Notes: generated by a model not told the origin, from the sequence alone. Shown: positions 11,516-24,603, numbered from the stretch's first letter. The stretch: 64,000 nucleotides of DNA from Lutjanus erythropterus (GCA_020091685.1 CM034607.1:4812630-4876629), one strand, 5' to 3'. A program made the numbers and translations.

Positions 11516-12639
11516 GATTAGCTTAGCTCAGCCCAGCCTGAAGAGTCAAAGCAAGGAACGTGTATTCTAGTCTGCCTACTAAATCTCACTAATTAACACA
11601 CCATATCTCTTTTAATTGTTCATGCACAAACAGAAATGTTAAAGTTGTGGTTTTATGGGGAGTTACATACTACGTCAGGCTGCTAGTTACAAAGAGCCTT
11701 TATCATGCTGAACTTCTGGCAATTGCCTCCTGGCTTTGGCCAATCAAATAGAAGGGGGCGGACATCATGGAAATAGTATGGATCACAGGTCAGGAAGAAG
11801 TGATCACAGAAGAGGCAGTAAGGCTGGCATCTAAATATCTGGAGCTGTACATCAAAGCACTAGCTCTGTACAGGGACAACATTTCCACCAAACTGGTATA
11901 CATGTTGTGGACTTTTGGTGGGTTTTGGGGGAATGCCCTTGCAGGTAGGCGGTTGTCAGACTGGTTACTGTGAGGTGTGAAAGCGCCTTAACTTTACTTA
12001 TCTATCATCATAATGCCTGTGAATCATTTTCAGTCACAGCCTTCACCAGAAAAATGGTTGTTTAGGTCGCAGCTTATTATGACACATATTCATGTTTATT
12101 GTTAGGCAGCAATCTCTAGTGGCTGTAGTAGTTATGAGTGAGTAGTATAAAAAGTGAGTCCATCTTTGGAGGAGGAGGTGGGTGGGCTTTGTGTTCCCTG
12201 TGAAACCAAAAGTTCAAATTGACTTATTAAAAGTATAACATACTTAAGGTCCACTGGTACTCTCCAACGGTCTTATATCTTTTTGGGAATCATTGGTGAT
12301 TGATCTTTTCTGTTGTTTAGGTATGAGGTTGTGTTGCACTGTTTTGGCCGATGCCCAGGATGCTGCCTCATGCCTACAGAGTGCTGGCAAGCGCTAGTAA
12401 CACAATGCTGACTGCAGTTCAGTTAACAGATCAATTAATGCCACCTGTGTTATTAATAACAAGGATTTTCTTTTTCTTGTGATCAATATTTTATTGGTAT
12501 TTAAACAAGTATATAGGGTGAGGTTACAAGTTGATAGATCACCTATAAAGTAAATGCACATAATCAAAAGTGTCCATGCGTTGGTTGGTCCTAAATTGGC
12601 AAGCAATTACAAGAAAATAAAGAACATAAACCAAAAGAC
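11516..12639. other. No gene seen
   Basis: Mixed AT-rich DNA. The part next to 12640 may include the 3' UTR of the adjacent LINE-1 relic, which I cannot delimit. Confidence 0.35.
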
Positions 12640-13490
12640 CAAACAAAAAAACCTTTATTTAATTATGAAAGTAAAATGAAGATCTTGATGGTCGGAGTTC
12701 CTGGAAGATAGTTCTGCCAGATTAGTTTCTAATTTAGGTTGGAGCTATTTGAGGAGAGGTTTGCCTTCCACAGTCTGCCAATTGATCAGGGCTTACAGGA
12801 GGCCTTATGTAAGATAGAGTATATTGTCGAGACCAGTCCACTGGGGATGGTCAGAGCTGTATAAAATGGATGTGTGCGAGGAGGTATGTTTCAAGGCACA
12901 CTGTAAGTGTGCAACACTGTGCGGAGTTCCAGATAGAAAAACAATTATGCTCCAGGTAGATGAAAATGTACCTGGATGTCTTGGAACGGTCGAAGGCCCC
13001 GAGGACCATAAACGCCACCAAGAGTGTGAACCCTGTTCCTGCCATGTTGAGAAGATGAAATTGGTTGGCTCCCCAATTGGAGGTTGATATTATTAAAAAT
13101 GGGAGAGTGAATATACAAGTTAGACAAAACTTTGCAGTACTTTTCGGCAAGACTCCAAGTAGAGATTACTTCTGTTTTAGTTGAGCCAAATTCCTCTTTT
13201 GATTGTTTGAGTGGAATGATGCAGCATATCAGGTCTTGTAACCTGTGAGTGTGCACCGTGTTCTCTTCCATTGGCCTCCAGGACACCCGAGAAGCATGAT
13301 TTAATAATTTGGAGACAGGGCGTGCTACAAACAACCAGTTATTCCACTGGAAGCTGGGTATACCAAGGCCCCCTTCACCTTTTGGTTCTTGTAGACTTGA
13401 CAATTTCAGTCTGGGCTTTTAATAACAAGGATTTTCTTAAAGTTCCTCATAGTACTTTTAAATACTGATATATTCCCAGCTCAATACTGA
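12640..13490 (-). mobile_element. LINE-1 ORF2 3' portion, dead relic
   Basis: Minus-strand translation shows the layout found downstream of the reverse transcriptase domain in fish LINE-1 elements: LQEPKGEGGLGIPSFQWNNW near 13390-13330 (the KxxGGLGxPxF block), then RPVSKLL, PLEE/PMEEN and LQDLI segments, and a long hydrophobic tail. The frame is broken by stops and shifts, and the catalytic reverse transcriptase and endonuclease parts are missing, as expected for 5'-truncated retroposition. LINE-1 ORF2 copies RNA into DNA at the target site; this copy cannot. The upstream DNA to about 13890 may be more of the same element but I cannot confirm it. Confidence 0.65.
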
Positions 13491-13970
13491 CAAAAATTTT
13501 AGTGCACCAAAATGAAAGTTGAAGCCCACATTTGTCAAGAACTTTTACCAGCATCAGGTGAACTCGGGGCACGTCTTTCTATTATCAGCTCAAAACACTT
13601 TTCAAAGTTATTTAAAATGAATTTCCACCATGTTTCAATATCATATTCACAGAATTGTGTTTGTTTGTACTTTGAACTTGACCTCGTCTTGCACCAGGTT
13701 GGCTGAAAAAGTTGTGGATCGAGCGTTCCCCCAAGAAAAAGTCCCAATTTTTCCAAGCAATGTACGGAAAGACCTCTTCCATGTGGCTTCTCTTGATAAA
13801 TTACAGCGTGCTCCAAGTTTTGCAACATTAAAAATAACCTGAGAAATATGTAGATGTACCAAACCACGAGCTGCTGCCCCGCTCCAGGCCAAAGCAAACA
13901 GACTTTATGTTTGCAAACACCTTTAAAGAGAGTCAGAGAGAGGCCATTACTCGGCCACAGTGACCTGCAG
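13491..13970. other. Possible continuation of the LINE relic
   Basis: Overlapping frames occur on both strands (such as 13535-13897 minus), without motifs I can place. It could be internal LINE sequence or unique DNA. Confidence 0.3.
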
Positions 13971-13973
13971 CAA

Positions 13974-14216
13974 ACCTCTCTCTCTCTAGCTCTCTCTTTA
14001 TCTCTCTCGTCCGCTCTGCAGCCATACTGCTACTAATTGAAAGTGCTGTGAAATATAGATGAACACAGGAAGCAAGCAGGCTGTTCCTTCCTTTTCCTCT
14101 CTTGCATCCTCCATCTCGTCTCTCATCCCTCTTTATCCTTTTATCTCTTTATCTGCCTCTCTTCTTCAGGTCACACTGCTCTCTCTCTCTCTCGCCATCT
14201 CTCTTCACTCACTAAC
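13974..14216. repeat. CT-rich low-complexity tract
   Basis: Repeated CTCTCT blocks on the plus strand at 13974-14010 and 14090-14215. Confidence 0.8.
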
Positions 14217-14290
14217 TGTCTTCACTATAAGGTTAGATGTAAAAAGTGAAGTCAGAATTCCTCAAACAAACAACAAAAATCTATAGGAAT

Positions 14291-14745
14291 ATGACACTAT
14301 AAGGTCAAAAGTATGTGGACATTCAAACTAACTGTGTAGAAACCTAAACTTTGCACTCTTTGTGACCATCAGATATCTCTGCGGTCATTTATCTGCTGTT
14401 ATAACAACGTCCCCTCTTTTGGTTTCAGGCTTTCCAGCAGATGTTGAACCAGCTGCGGGATTTCAAGCCAGTTCAGCCACAGGAGCGTTATTGAGGTCCA
14501 ACACTAATGTTGAGTGATGAGGTCTGGCTCTCGGTCAGTGTTTCAGCTCTTCTTAAAGGTGTGAGGCTGAGGTTGAGGTCAGGGATCTGTGGAGACCAGT
14601 CAAGTTTTTCCACATCAAACTGGGAAACTTATTTCTATGTGGAACTGGCTTTATGGACCAATTTTTTAAAATGATTGTTACTTTATATAAACAGCACTTT
14701 ACTGCAGTCCTTCATAATACTTCATCTTCTTCACGTTCATATCTG
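14291..14745 (-). mobile_element. Tc1-like element relic
   Basis: The left end ACACTATAAGGTCAAAAGTA, followed by TGTGGACAT, is the familiar terminal text of a teleost Tc1-type family. The inside (AGTGATGAGGTCTGGCTC, GGTTGAGGTCAGGGATCTGT, CCAGTCAAGTTTTTCCACA) is its reversed transposase region. No frame survives and the right end is missing or eroded. Confidence 0.6.
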
Positions 14746-17019
14746 CTGTCTTTTAGGACAATATTTCCCGACCTCTTCTGGCTTGTGAAATGTTCCATAC
14801 CATTTTTATCCTCTCAAAACTGATTCCAATCTCAAAACTTTGCATATTGGTCATTGCCTTAAAAAAATGTCATTATTTTTTAACAATTGTATACTACTAA
14901 CTCTGTAGAAATGTGATATGATTGCTGTCATCGCTGTCTGGCCTAACTCAGGTTAAACCCTTTGTTCCTTTGTAAACTGCATGACTTCACCATCCTGGGT
15001 GAAAAGATGTATGTATGTAAATGTATGTGATGCTGCTGGGAAGTAGGAGGGTCCTGTTTCGAGGTAAATAAATTATATGGTACCAGATCTGTGCATAGAT
15101 ACATGTACTCACCCATACCATTACCACCATTATAGGCAGTATGGGAGGTCGGTATTGGAACAGCCGTACTTTTAAAGTCTGTGTAAAGGCAAAATTTCAC
15201 AATTTCTGTGTTCAGGATTTAATGTGTATATATAAGCCCCCATGACCCAACACACGAACCAATCAGTTGAATCAATCATTGCCTAATTTCAGGACCGAAG
15301 CGTACAATCTGAATGAAAGAGTAATTTAGAGAGAATGATTGAGAACGACATGACCCTTGTCATGTGAGTCATGGCAATGGCGAGCTGTAATTGTTCAAAA
15401 CTAAAGTAGCCAGCACTAGCTGTAATATTTGTAATGTGAAATGAAAAGCTGGTCAGGGCAAAACATGGTCAAACACAAAATATATCTAAAAGCTGTACCT
15501 GAAAGCCAGGTTCCCCGAAGTAGCTGCTGCTAACATTAGCGTGCCTGAAGTCAGCACCGAAGATGTTTAACCTCCCGTGGACGATGAAACTTTAAGACAG
15601 TCATCGACAACTTTATCAGCAGCTTCAGGTGATTCATTTGCTTTGTTGAGATAACTTTATTTCAATGGTTTGATTTACATTAGCTTAGCATTTTTACCAG
15701 TATTAGCCAACTATGACACTGTTTTAGTCCAAAATTGCTTACTAACATGCTATATAGTTTACTAAAACTGTATGTGAGATCTTTTTAGCTCATTTGAAAC
15801 CTTACTATGTATATGAATTGCATACTTTTTGTGAGGAAATAACAACAACACAACATTCTTTAAGACACACAACGGTATTCTCATGCTATGTCTTGTTAAC
15901 AGACTGTGACAGAAGTTGGAAGTCGTAGGGATTGGCTTGGGAAGGGCGAGGGAGTTGAGTATGGGTTTTATTTATGGTGTGTAAAATGTTTTAAATAAAT
16001 AAAATGTTTTAAATAAGCAACATTAAGTTTGGACTTACAGTTAAAATTACATTACAACCCCCAGCTTAGTAACAGCTGTTGCAGGAGATAACTGTTAACT
16101 AGTATAATTACATATCAGCATCTATACAAAACATTGATTAAATTATTTGACACATAAAATTTGCAGAGGAGGTGGCAGCAGTACTTTTTTCAGCTCTGAT
16201 TGGTGTCTTTATATTTTCCTGTCAGGCGTTGTAGTACCCAACAAACAGTCAGATGTTTAGGGCAGCCAGTATTTAGCCTAAGAGATAAAACTCTGGGCTA
16301 AACAGCCCTTAAACAACCTGCTGCTCCTTTTTTGTCATCAGGATCACACTCCAAAAGGTGCGTAGCCTGTAGTAAAGGGTTACAACACAGAGACAACCTG
16401 TGGGTGAATGGGGAGCTGTGATTGGTCGCCACACCATCACACACATGCGCTATGTCGGCTGGCAGCCTGTAGTTCACACATGGCATGGAACTCAAGGTTA
16501 CCAGGCCTGCAGGGGCTCACTCAGCTCCAAGAAAATGTCTCCGAGCGTCAGCACTTTCACTTTATGACTGCCTCATGCAGACACACACATCTCTCACACA
16601 CACATACACCCACAGAAGCTTGCTAGTTGCTGCTGCATGATCATTTGATATGGGTATCTGTATAAGCTAATGTTGTGTGTCTGTGACTGCACGAGCAAAG
16701 GGGAAAAAAGCTTGTTTGTGTGTTTGTGTGCGAGTGTTTTGAGTTGATCCCACTGAAAGTCACCTCTGATAGCCATTATACACCCACGCGCTGAAATATC
16801 CCTCAATTTCTCTTACCCCCTACCAGCTCACTCCCCCACAACGCACACTAAACAGACATGGTTTGTTGCTGTGTTTCTCTGATTTGCAGGGGATTTACAA
16901 CAGTGCCACGGCCATATTAATAGGGTGGTGTATACTTCAAGGACTAGCTGGTGGATCTTAAGCACAGCAGTAGATCTGTGACGCACCGTAGTCGGGATGG
17001 AATGAGTTTAGATTCTGAG
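14746..17019. other. No gene seen; one weak paired repeat
   Basis: At 14915-15200, TGATATGATTGCTGTCAT, CTCAGGTTAAACCCTTTG and later blocks run parallel to 37.68-37.86 kb, so this is a diverged dispersed repeat. A CA-rich tract lies at 16578-16616. The rest is AT-rich and featureless. Confidence 0.4.
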
Positions 17020-17420
17020 GTTTGGGAATCAAAAAGTGATTCGGACCATCAATCAGTTTTTTGTAATATCTCTGGGGATTGAAGTCAAGGTGTGGCTCTT
17101 TGTGTGCGAGGGAATTTATGTATGCGCATGTTTGCTCGCTTTTGAGCATTACGTGTGTGTATCTGCGCCTGTGATTTCAGCGTATCGGTGCGCAATTACG
17201 CAGGGAGTCTGCGTCCACCTTTATTTGTATGTGTGTGAATTGTATGAGGCTGTAAATCACCTCTGTGCCTTTGTTGTGCCGCCGCCTGCCTCTCAGTCTG
17301 TGTTCTGTGATAGATCCTGACAAGCTGCTGTCTGAATTATTGATTCTCTGATCTGAAAGTTTGATGCTTAGCCTGAGGGCTGGATTAACCTGCCGACAGC
17401 ACCGCCGTCTCCCCTCAGAG
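17020..17420. other. Repeat-poor block, candidate conserved non-coding DNA
   Basis: Complex, non-repetitive sequence with several AATTATTGATT/ATCAATC-type homeodomain-like words and no transposon text. No open frame has a recognisable domain. The call rests only on composition, so it is weak. Confidence 0.2.
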
Positions 17421-17429
17421 GTAACCACA

Positions 17430-17496
17430 GCGCAGACACACACAAATACGCATGCATATTCATGCACACGTATGTGCGCGTACGCACACACGCAGC
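17430..17496. repeat. Alternating purine-pyrimidine tract
   Basis: CACACACAAATACGCATGCA and the following CACGTATGTGCGCGTACGCA form about 60 bases of almost strictly alternating purine and pyrimidine, including the palindrome GTGCG-CGTA-CGCAC region. Such tracts can adopt Z-DNA. Confidence 0.6.
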
Positions 17497-18856
17497 AGAC
17501 ACCAGTTGACGTGGCGGACCCTCCTCTCGGCTAGTTAGACAGAGCTGCAGATTACATGCAGCCACCCGCCTACAGACAGAAGCAGGCTGATATTCACTCT
17601 GCTGTTCCCTCTGTTCATTTGTCCTCCTGACCCCTGTGAATGGCTCTGGGTGGGTGGGTCTCCTCATGGGTGGGGGATACTCAGAGCATCATGGGAGACA
17701 AAAACTCTCCGTATGAATAAAACTACCTTAGGCAGTGTGAGCCAGCTCACCCCTACAGGGGAAACTCTTCAAATTCTCTACAAATGGAGATTTTGTTTCA
17801 AATAAAACATTATAGAAGGAAGGTAAAATAAAGACATTCAGTGAAAAATATTGCAGCTGTGGTCAGGATGAACCTTTATCTACCTACATGTAGAAACAGT
17901 GTTGCGCAGGTGTCGACACAATTCAAACTCAAAGGAGCAGCGTGTAACAAAAACTTTATTTATATTTATTCAATATTCTATTTAACAGGTTGAATCCAAA
18001 TTTAATATACGATCTTTGGTTGAAGCAAGTTGTTTCCCCCTGCACCCTCCTCAGACTCGAGGAAGCTCAGGCAGGCAGCAGGAGTACTGCAGGAGTGCAA
18101 GACAACTGTAACATTGTAATTTACCAATAATAAACAAGGACGAGTTCTCCACGGTAAGTTAATCAACTGTTTATAACTGTCAGTTGTCTGTCAATGTAAA
18201 GTTCAGCCTGTTATCCTGAAAACACAAACCCACTGCTCTGAAAATACACACTGGAGTTGGAGTTCAATGGCTGCCTGCCATACTGCCTCCCAAACTCCAT
18301 TAACATTTTGCTCAATTAAATTAAACTTATGCTCCTTCTAAAAGATTATTAATGCTTTCTTATGACTCATAAACAGACACTTACTCATTTGGCGAACATT
18401 CAGCATTAATTTGAACTTGAATTAATGTGAAACAGGCAAACTAAGACAGCTGTTCTGGCTCGGAATAGAGATGTCAAAGGAAGGCATCCCAAGTCTTGCA
18501 TTGTTGCGAGTATTTTAGCATGTTTCCTTGATCTCTGATGAAAAATATCATGGTCATTTTATAATAAATTACAGTAAATATATTACAGATTTCTCCTTTA
18601 AAGCTGCGCTTTTACAGACAGTCATCAGTTGGACATAAACGCATCCTAATTTTGCTCCATGTCCTCCTGTATGTGCACACAGGGAACCGTTTGCTAATAT
18701 GTCCACCACAGCAACTAAGGTCATTTTCATGTTGTGTTCAAAGCTTAATCTCCCAACACATCCTTGTACCTAAGCAACAGAATACATCGTCTGCCATTGA
18801 CCCCCACCACTGACAGGCGTACCGGACATGATTAATGTTGTACAACAGTCGCAGTA
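17497..18856. other. No gene seen
   Basis: AT-rich DNA. AAAGGAGCAGCGTGTAAC near 17931 resembles the tip of a common teleost repeat, but a second end is not convincing. Confidence 0.35.
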
Positions 18857-19170
18857 GGTTTTGGCACAAAAATTAATTTGTTAACTTCAGGAAAACATCA
18901 TGTTTTGGGGTAAAATAAGTGCATATGTTATGAAAGTTAAGTTTACTTATGTATGTCACGTGACAGTAGTGACATCACTCGCATGACGACATAACTCACG
19001 TGACATTGTTGATGTCATTTATGTTGAAAAATGGTCACAGTTTGGTTAGGTTTAGGCAATAAAACTATTTGGTTAGGTTGAGGAAAAGATCATGGTTTGG
19101 GTTAAAATAACTATGTTACGTATATCGCATGACAGAAGTGACATTACAGACGTCATGTTCATAAAATAAG
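18857..19170. repeat. Two-unit tandem of a dispersed repeat
   Basis: Each unit has GGTTnGGCA(CA)AAAA, AGGAAAA(CA/GA)TCATG, TTTGGGGT/TTTGGGTTAAAATAA, and a TGACAG(T/A)AGTGACAT block. The period is about 190 bp. The wording GGTTAGGTTTAGGCA is common in teleost repeats. Confidence 0.55.
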
Positions 19171-19380
19171 TGTAAAAACTTTGAGCTGAAAACCCACCCA
19201 AAATGTGGGCAAGGGATGTAAAGTGGGCGGAGGACAGTGGCCCCTTCCCTATGTCCTACCTCTCCTCTTCACCTCTGTCAGGACCACACCCATCTTTGAA
19301 CCTTCATTTTGATCTCAACTACACAGCTGTAAGGTTTTGTGACAGCATTTGTTCACAGACATAAACTAGAGCAAGACCAA
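19171..19380. other. No gene seen
   Basis: Short unremarkable spacer. Confidence 0.4.
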
Positions 19381-19768
19381 TATATCGTTCGGCCTTTATT
19401 ATTGGTCAGCCAATATATTATTATTATATTGCCTTAGCACAGCTATACTGGTCTATATCGTCTCAGCATAAATGTTGTACAATATTTTCTTACAGAGTAT
19501 AATGCATATTTTATTTTTTGTTTTTAGGCATAGTTTTCTGCATATTTTCTTAATTATTCTATTTGTATTTCACTTAAATTTATAGTTATTATTAATTATT
19601 TAAAATATTAGTGAAAAATGACTGTTTAATTGCCCTGCTGTCATTTTGGATTTTATGTAGGTAAGTTAAGAATATTGGGTGATATGTCAACATTGTTTTC
19701 CTCCATAATATTCATATCAGCATCAGCCCCCAAAATCCAGTATCTGTCGGGTTCTAATATAAAAACAA
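19381..19768. mobile_element. hAT-like non-autonomous element
   Basis: The left part GACCAATATATCGTTCGGCC and the right part CAGTATCTGTCGGGTTCTAA match the ends of a teleost element rich in CGATAT/ATATCG words. It is AT-rich inside and has no transposase frame. Assignment to hAT is from resemblance of the termini. Confidence 0.5.
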
Positions 19769-21625
19769 TAGAACAATATCAGCCCCACTGTCGTGGCTGG
19801 TTATCACAAAGAACGTCATGAGCATCTGTCAACCTCTGCACTGCATTTACACCATGTGGAACGAATTCTATTCATTCACAGCCCAAATGTTGGTTTGTGG
19901 CACAAAAAACTAAGTTGATGCAGGTCCTTCAACGCAGATTGAGAGTTTGCAGCAGGAGCAGAAGCGCTACAGAAAACATAACCAGTTCTTTTATCTTTCT
20001 TCAGTTATGTGCAGTACTTAAGAGAAGGACAAGGTCAAGAAGCGCTAACACCTGCTGGTTCGAGACAGAGCCTTCAAGGTCTCACATGCCTACAGCACCC
20101 AAATCAACACATCACTTCATCATCTTGCGCTCCCTCTTGATTCAAATTGTTGACAGCTTTGAATGAATTCTTGCCCCTTCAGAAATTTTGGATGCACCGC
20201 TCCCCCGCTGCGACACCCCGTCTCGTTCAGAAACGACATGACAAATGGACAAATTGTCAATTTCTACTGATGTTCCGGCTGAGTGATTTGTTACAAATGA
20301 AGGGTTTCATTATGAGCACGTCTTTCTGTTTGGATAAAAAAAAAAAAAAAAAGCATTGTGGAGTGATCGGATGACAGATGAAGGTATGTTGTGGATTTAG
20401 CAGTAAAGCAATTACAGCCTTGTTAGGAAGTGCCATAAACTAATGGCCTACATCAAACCGCTGCTGCTTGTCTGTATTGTTAAAACGCGAGCGGCTTTAT
20501 TTATCGGTCTCTCCTCCGTCAGTCCTGAACCTCTTCCTCTCCCTCTGTCTCCTCCTGTGTGCTGTTTCTCTTTGCTTATCTGTCACATTGCTGAGGTGAG
20601 TCCTCTGTCTCCTGATTTATTCATGATACGACTTTTAATATCATTCACTATGACACTGGAGTCTGCATCTCAAATTAAAATCCTTCAGGCAAAGTGTGTG
20701 CCGTGTTCTGTGCACAGAATGTGTGTGTGAGGGTGAAAAAAAAGAGAGAAAATGTACTGTATCTACGTCGGTTTATACGGCGTGGTGAGAGCAGATGCTT
20801 AAATAATCCATTATCTGATTACATGAGGGCGTAGCATGCTTATGCAAAACTGCAATACTATATGTTTAGTGAGAAATATCACAGGCCTGTGTTTATATAT
20901 ATCGACTTTATATAACGCGTGTGACTTGTCTTTGTGAGTCCCTCTATGGTAATGTGGCATCTCAACAATTAGCCAGGTGTAATTGAGTGGGGTACATGAT
21001 TGTCACTGTCACTGGCAATTGCAGTGATGGAAAGGCACGCCATTCAAGAGTGTGTGGGTGTTAACTACGAGCCGTGGCTCCGTGTTTGTCTCCGCGTTTT
21101 AATGGGCGCTATAAGCTTTGATGGAACATTACCAGTTTGTTCATGTGCGTATGTCAACATATGTGGGTGGAAAGGTGCGCTTCTGAAGAGCTTTTTCTGT
21201 TTAAACGTGTGGGCGGGATTTTGTATGTGTTTATCAGTATATTGGAGAATTTGTCAGGAGCATTTGAAAGTGACAAAGGAGGGGAAAAGCCAAGTGAAGA
21301 CTTAAAGACACCAGCGTGTTTTTACACCTTTCTATCCACGGTGCCTCCTATACATTTGTCTTTTCTATATGACAGCACGATCACACTTTGCACCTGCTGA
21401 TTGCAATCTGCTTGTTGTCACCTCACACCTTATCCTACAGCTTCCCCGTGCTGTAAAATGCAGATTCTTTTTCCTGTTCAGAGTTGCACGACGGAACTTT
21501 CTTGCACGGAAATGTAGTTTTATGCTCAGATCTGTTATGAATGACAGCGCATTTTAATAATTCGGTGGTGGGATCCAGTGTTTTGTAAGGGGCACAGGCG
21601 CCTGGGAAGTGGCAGTGAAGCAGTT
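19769..21625. other. No gene seen
   Basis: Contains A14 at about 20338-20352. Bases 20940-21130 are repeat-poor, with CAATTAGCCAGGTGTAATTG and a mixed composition that might be conserved non-coding DNA. A 101-codon frame at 21000-21305 has no motif. Confidence 0.35.
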
Positions 21626-21974
21626 TAGGGCTGCAACCAACGATTATGTTCATAGTTGATTAATTTTGTTGTTGATTAATCAATTAGTTATTAGGTCTAT
21701 AAAATGTCAGAAAATGGTGAAAATCGGTGTTTCCCAAAACTCAAGATGATGTCCTCAAATGTTTGTTTTGTCCACAACCCAAAGATATTCAGTTTACTGT
21801 CAGAGAGGAGTAAAGAAACCAGAAAATATTCACATTTAAGAGGCAAAAATCAAAGAATTTTTACTTTTTCCCTTAAAAAAATTTGTCAAACTGAGTAATT
21901 GATTCTCGAATAGTTGGTGATTAATTCAATGATTGATTGATGATCAATTGTTTGATTTACCATTACAGCTCTAA
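21626..21974. mobile_element. hAT-like MITE, family H copy 1
   Basis: Begins AGGGCTGCAACCAACGATTA and ends CATTACAGCTCT, an imperfect inverted pair. Inside are AAAATGTCAGAAAATGGTGA and CACAACCCAAAGATATTCAG, the standard text of a very abundant teleost hAT-type MITE. A related copy lies at 30.1 kb. It has no coding capacity. Confidence 0.75.
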
Positions 21975-22009
21975 AGCAGCACTATTTGACCTCATGGAGC
22001 AAATGTGTG

Positions 22010-22570
22010 CTTTTGCATTCACACTTTTTGATTACACAACTTTTCTATTTTTTTAAAATTTAAGCTGGTTTGGATCAAATATAGTTCATGATACTAATAA
22101 CAAAGCAGAGCTGACCAACAGAGGCAGTTAAGGCAACAATATGTAGAATTTATACAGAAATACAGTGTGTATTTATGGATTAAATTGATGCCGAATTGAC
22201 AAGCTGACTGTCAACATATGATACCCTTTATCTTATGTTTGTAGAGTCATGTGTTTTTACACACACACAAAGAGTTGTTCATATGTCTTATTTCTTCAAG
22301 GGAGTTTGGTGTAATATTTTCCCCACAGAGCGCAGGGAGCTTTAGTTTAATTCAAACTTTTTGATCATACAGCTTTGCTCATTTTAAAAATTTGGGCTAG
22401 TTTGGATCACAAATAGTTCATGATAATAATAATAAAAAATAAAAATGTTTAATATCATTGGAGAGTAGATGTGCTCTCTCCAGCAACAATCATCAAGTCT
22501 TCTACCACTATAAAAGCAGAGCTGAACAACAGAGGCAACAAAATCCAAAATTCAAACTAATATATGTATA
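22010..22570. repeat. Tandem pair of an AT-rich unit
   Basis: Two direct units (about 22015-22200 and 22350-22570) share TTTTTGATnA(C/T)ACA(A/G)CTTT, TTTGGATCA followed by AATATAGTTCATGAT/AATAGTTCATGAT, and AGCAGAGCTGA(C/A)CAACAGAGG. The period is about 340 bp. Confidence 0.6.
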
Positions 22571-23037
22571 TTTTTAATGTTTTGTCACCACTACAGAAGA
22601 AAAAAAAAATCCTGCCACATTCCCCTTGGCTGTGACTAATCTTGCACCCCCACTTTTAAATATAACTAGGCGCCTATGGTAAGTAGTACTTCTGCAGTTG
22701 CCAGGGGGTGGTTGGAAAGATGTAGAGTAGCTCAGTTAATTTAAAGAAAACTGAAATTATTGATAAAAAAAAAAAAAAAAAAAATTATGCCAGCTGTAAC
22801 AAATGCAAATGGGAGTGCATGAAAACCAACTGAGTGAGGAGTCTCAAATGTATACTTAAAAGTAATAAATTAACAGTTCAAATCATATGTAAATATTATA
22901 TATATATAAAAATGGCTGAAATAGTTCACCAAAAGTCATGGATAAATTGTTGAAAATATTTCAGTCATTTGCCCGTTATTTCTGGCTATCTAACAGTAAC
23001 CAGAGATAATGTCAAAGAAAGTTCTGTGACATTTGGA
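22571..23037. other. No gene seen
   Basis: AT-rich spacer with a poly-A run at about 22767-22785 and a short (TA) run near 22895. Confidence 0.4.
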
Positions 23038-23160
23038 AGCTGCTGTAGCTCAGTTGGTAAAGCACGTGTCCCATGCATTGAGACTGTTAGTCCTCTGCAG
23101 AGGTCATAGGTTCAGTTCCAGCCTGTGGTCCTTTGCTGTGTGTAGTTCCCTCACTCTTCT
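23038..23160 (+). mobile_element. tRNA-derived SINE
   Basis: GCTGTAGCTCAGTTGGTAAA gives the RNA polymerase III A box and GGTTCAGTTCCAGCC the B box, 50-60 bases apart as in tRNA genes. The segment then runs into TTTGCTGTGTGTAGTTCCCTC, the body text of a common teleost SINE. There is no proper anticodon arm, so it is a retroposon and not a tRNA gene. Confidence 0.7.
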
Positions 23161-23194
23161 GAAAAAATACATCAAGATCTTGTAAAGCAACAAT

Positions 23195-23505
23195 AAATGT
23201 TCCATCCAGCCAAATTTGAATTATTAATTGTAAGAAATCATTAAATGTAAAATTAAGTTTCAATATTTTTTCAAACACTGGAAGCGTGTCTTTTAACTAC
23301 GACCTGAAGACGACCCAAAACATGGACGCTATGTCTATCAGTTTTACTGGACATGTTTGAGCCACCAGAGCCAGAGGACAGTGACAGGATGGCATTTTAT
23401 TTCCTTCTGTGTCGGGTTGTTGGAACTGAAGTGAGCTGAAGTGAACCGCTGGACTGATTTGCATTGAGAGAGTCACTGAAAGTACGTTTGTAACTGATCA
23501 TCAAA
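23195..23505 (-). repeat. Dispersed repeat family A, copy 2
   Basis: Contains CAGCCAAATTTGAAT, AAAACATGGACGCTATGTC, CCAGAGCCAGAGGACAGTGA and GGAACTGAAGTGAGCTGAAG, in the same order as the copies at 36.7 and 46.0 kb. Confidence 0.75.
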
Positions 23506-24603
23506 GAAGGAAGTCAGATGACGTAGTACAAAGAGTGACGAAGTCTGTCGAAGGAGTCGGCCAGGACCGAAGGATGGATAATACAAACACAACATTATAT
23601 TAGGTTACGTCTAATAGACTGAATAATTGGTTTGTGGATTAATTGGGCCGATTATCCCAATGCCAATTCAATTCATGACGAAACTTCCTTCTGACCTACC
23701 TCTGTTCATAGAGTAAGCAGAGTCAGTTTGGGAAGTACTTTGGATGCATGGTTCTGAAAATGGTAACTTACATGCACAGTCATTGTTGCACACATGTGAT
23801 GTACATATGTGATGTTATAAGCTAATGATCTATATGATGAATTGATTTTGGACCCCATGAAGATTAGCTTGTGTCAAGGGCACTAGCTAATGGGGATTCT
23901 TTTTGAATAAATAAATAAATAAATATCCCGCATTTTGAGATAGCTGTCTTTGGCTGATGCCTGTGCTCACATTACGCTACCTTCCATTACCTTACATCAC
24001 TGGTTATACCTGGGGTCCAGACCCCCCACCAGAAATCTGGAAATCGCATTGGGTCTCTATGACTCTGTCTGCCCTGAGGTCCTCAAAATCAGATTTGCAC
24101 ATGTCAACTGCAATGACAATTTCAGGATTCCTAAACATTTTCCAAAATCAAATGGAAGCTCTTTTTAAGCATTTCAAGCTTGTCTATGCCATATGTCATT
24201 AATAATGAATAAGATATAAAAGGCATATTTTTCCTCATTTTCATTTTTTTTCTTTCAGTTTAAGTTTCCTTATCCAATGGATAGTTATGCCTGACAAAAC
24301 AACGTCAAATGAGCTCCAATTACTGCCCTTTCTAGACTATTGATTACTCATCGATTAGTACAGCTTTAATCTGAGTTATTTTGTGTCTTACCTAAAAAGT
24401 TAACTAACTAATTTAGTCATGCAACAGTTAATTATTAAATTAATGTGATTGCTGGGGGGGACTGTGGAGCTCAGCTTTCCTTTGATACAAGTGGGGGGGT
24501 TGGGAACCACTGCCTTACGTTACCCAACTTACATAACGTCACTTCCATTAACTGACTGTCAGATTAGTCGGGCTGACTGTGCTCACGAGGCTGCTAAACA
24601 AAG
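23506..24603. other. No gene seen
   Basis: Contains (AAAT)n at about 23905-23925. At 24290-24372 a fragment (ACTATTGATTACTCATCGAT) resembles the end of a hAT-like MITE. Confidence 0.4.

Noticed and set aside
23038-23115. Functional tRNA gene
   Set aside because: A and B boxes are present, but the anticodon arm and acceptor stem do not form, and the text continues into a SINE body.
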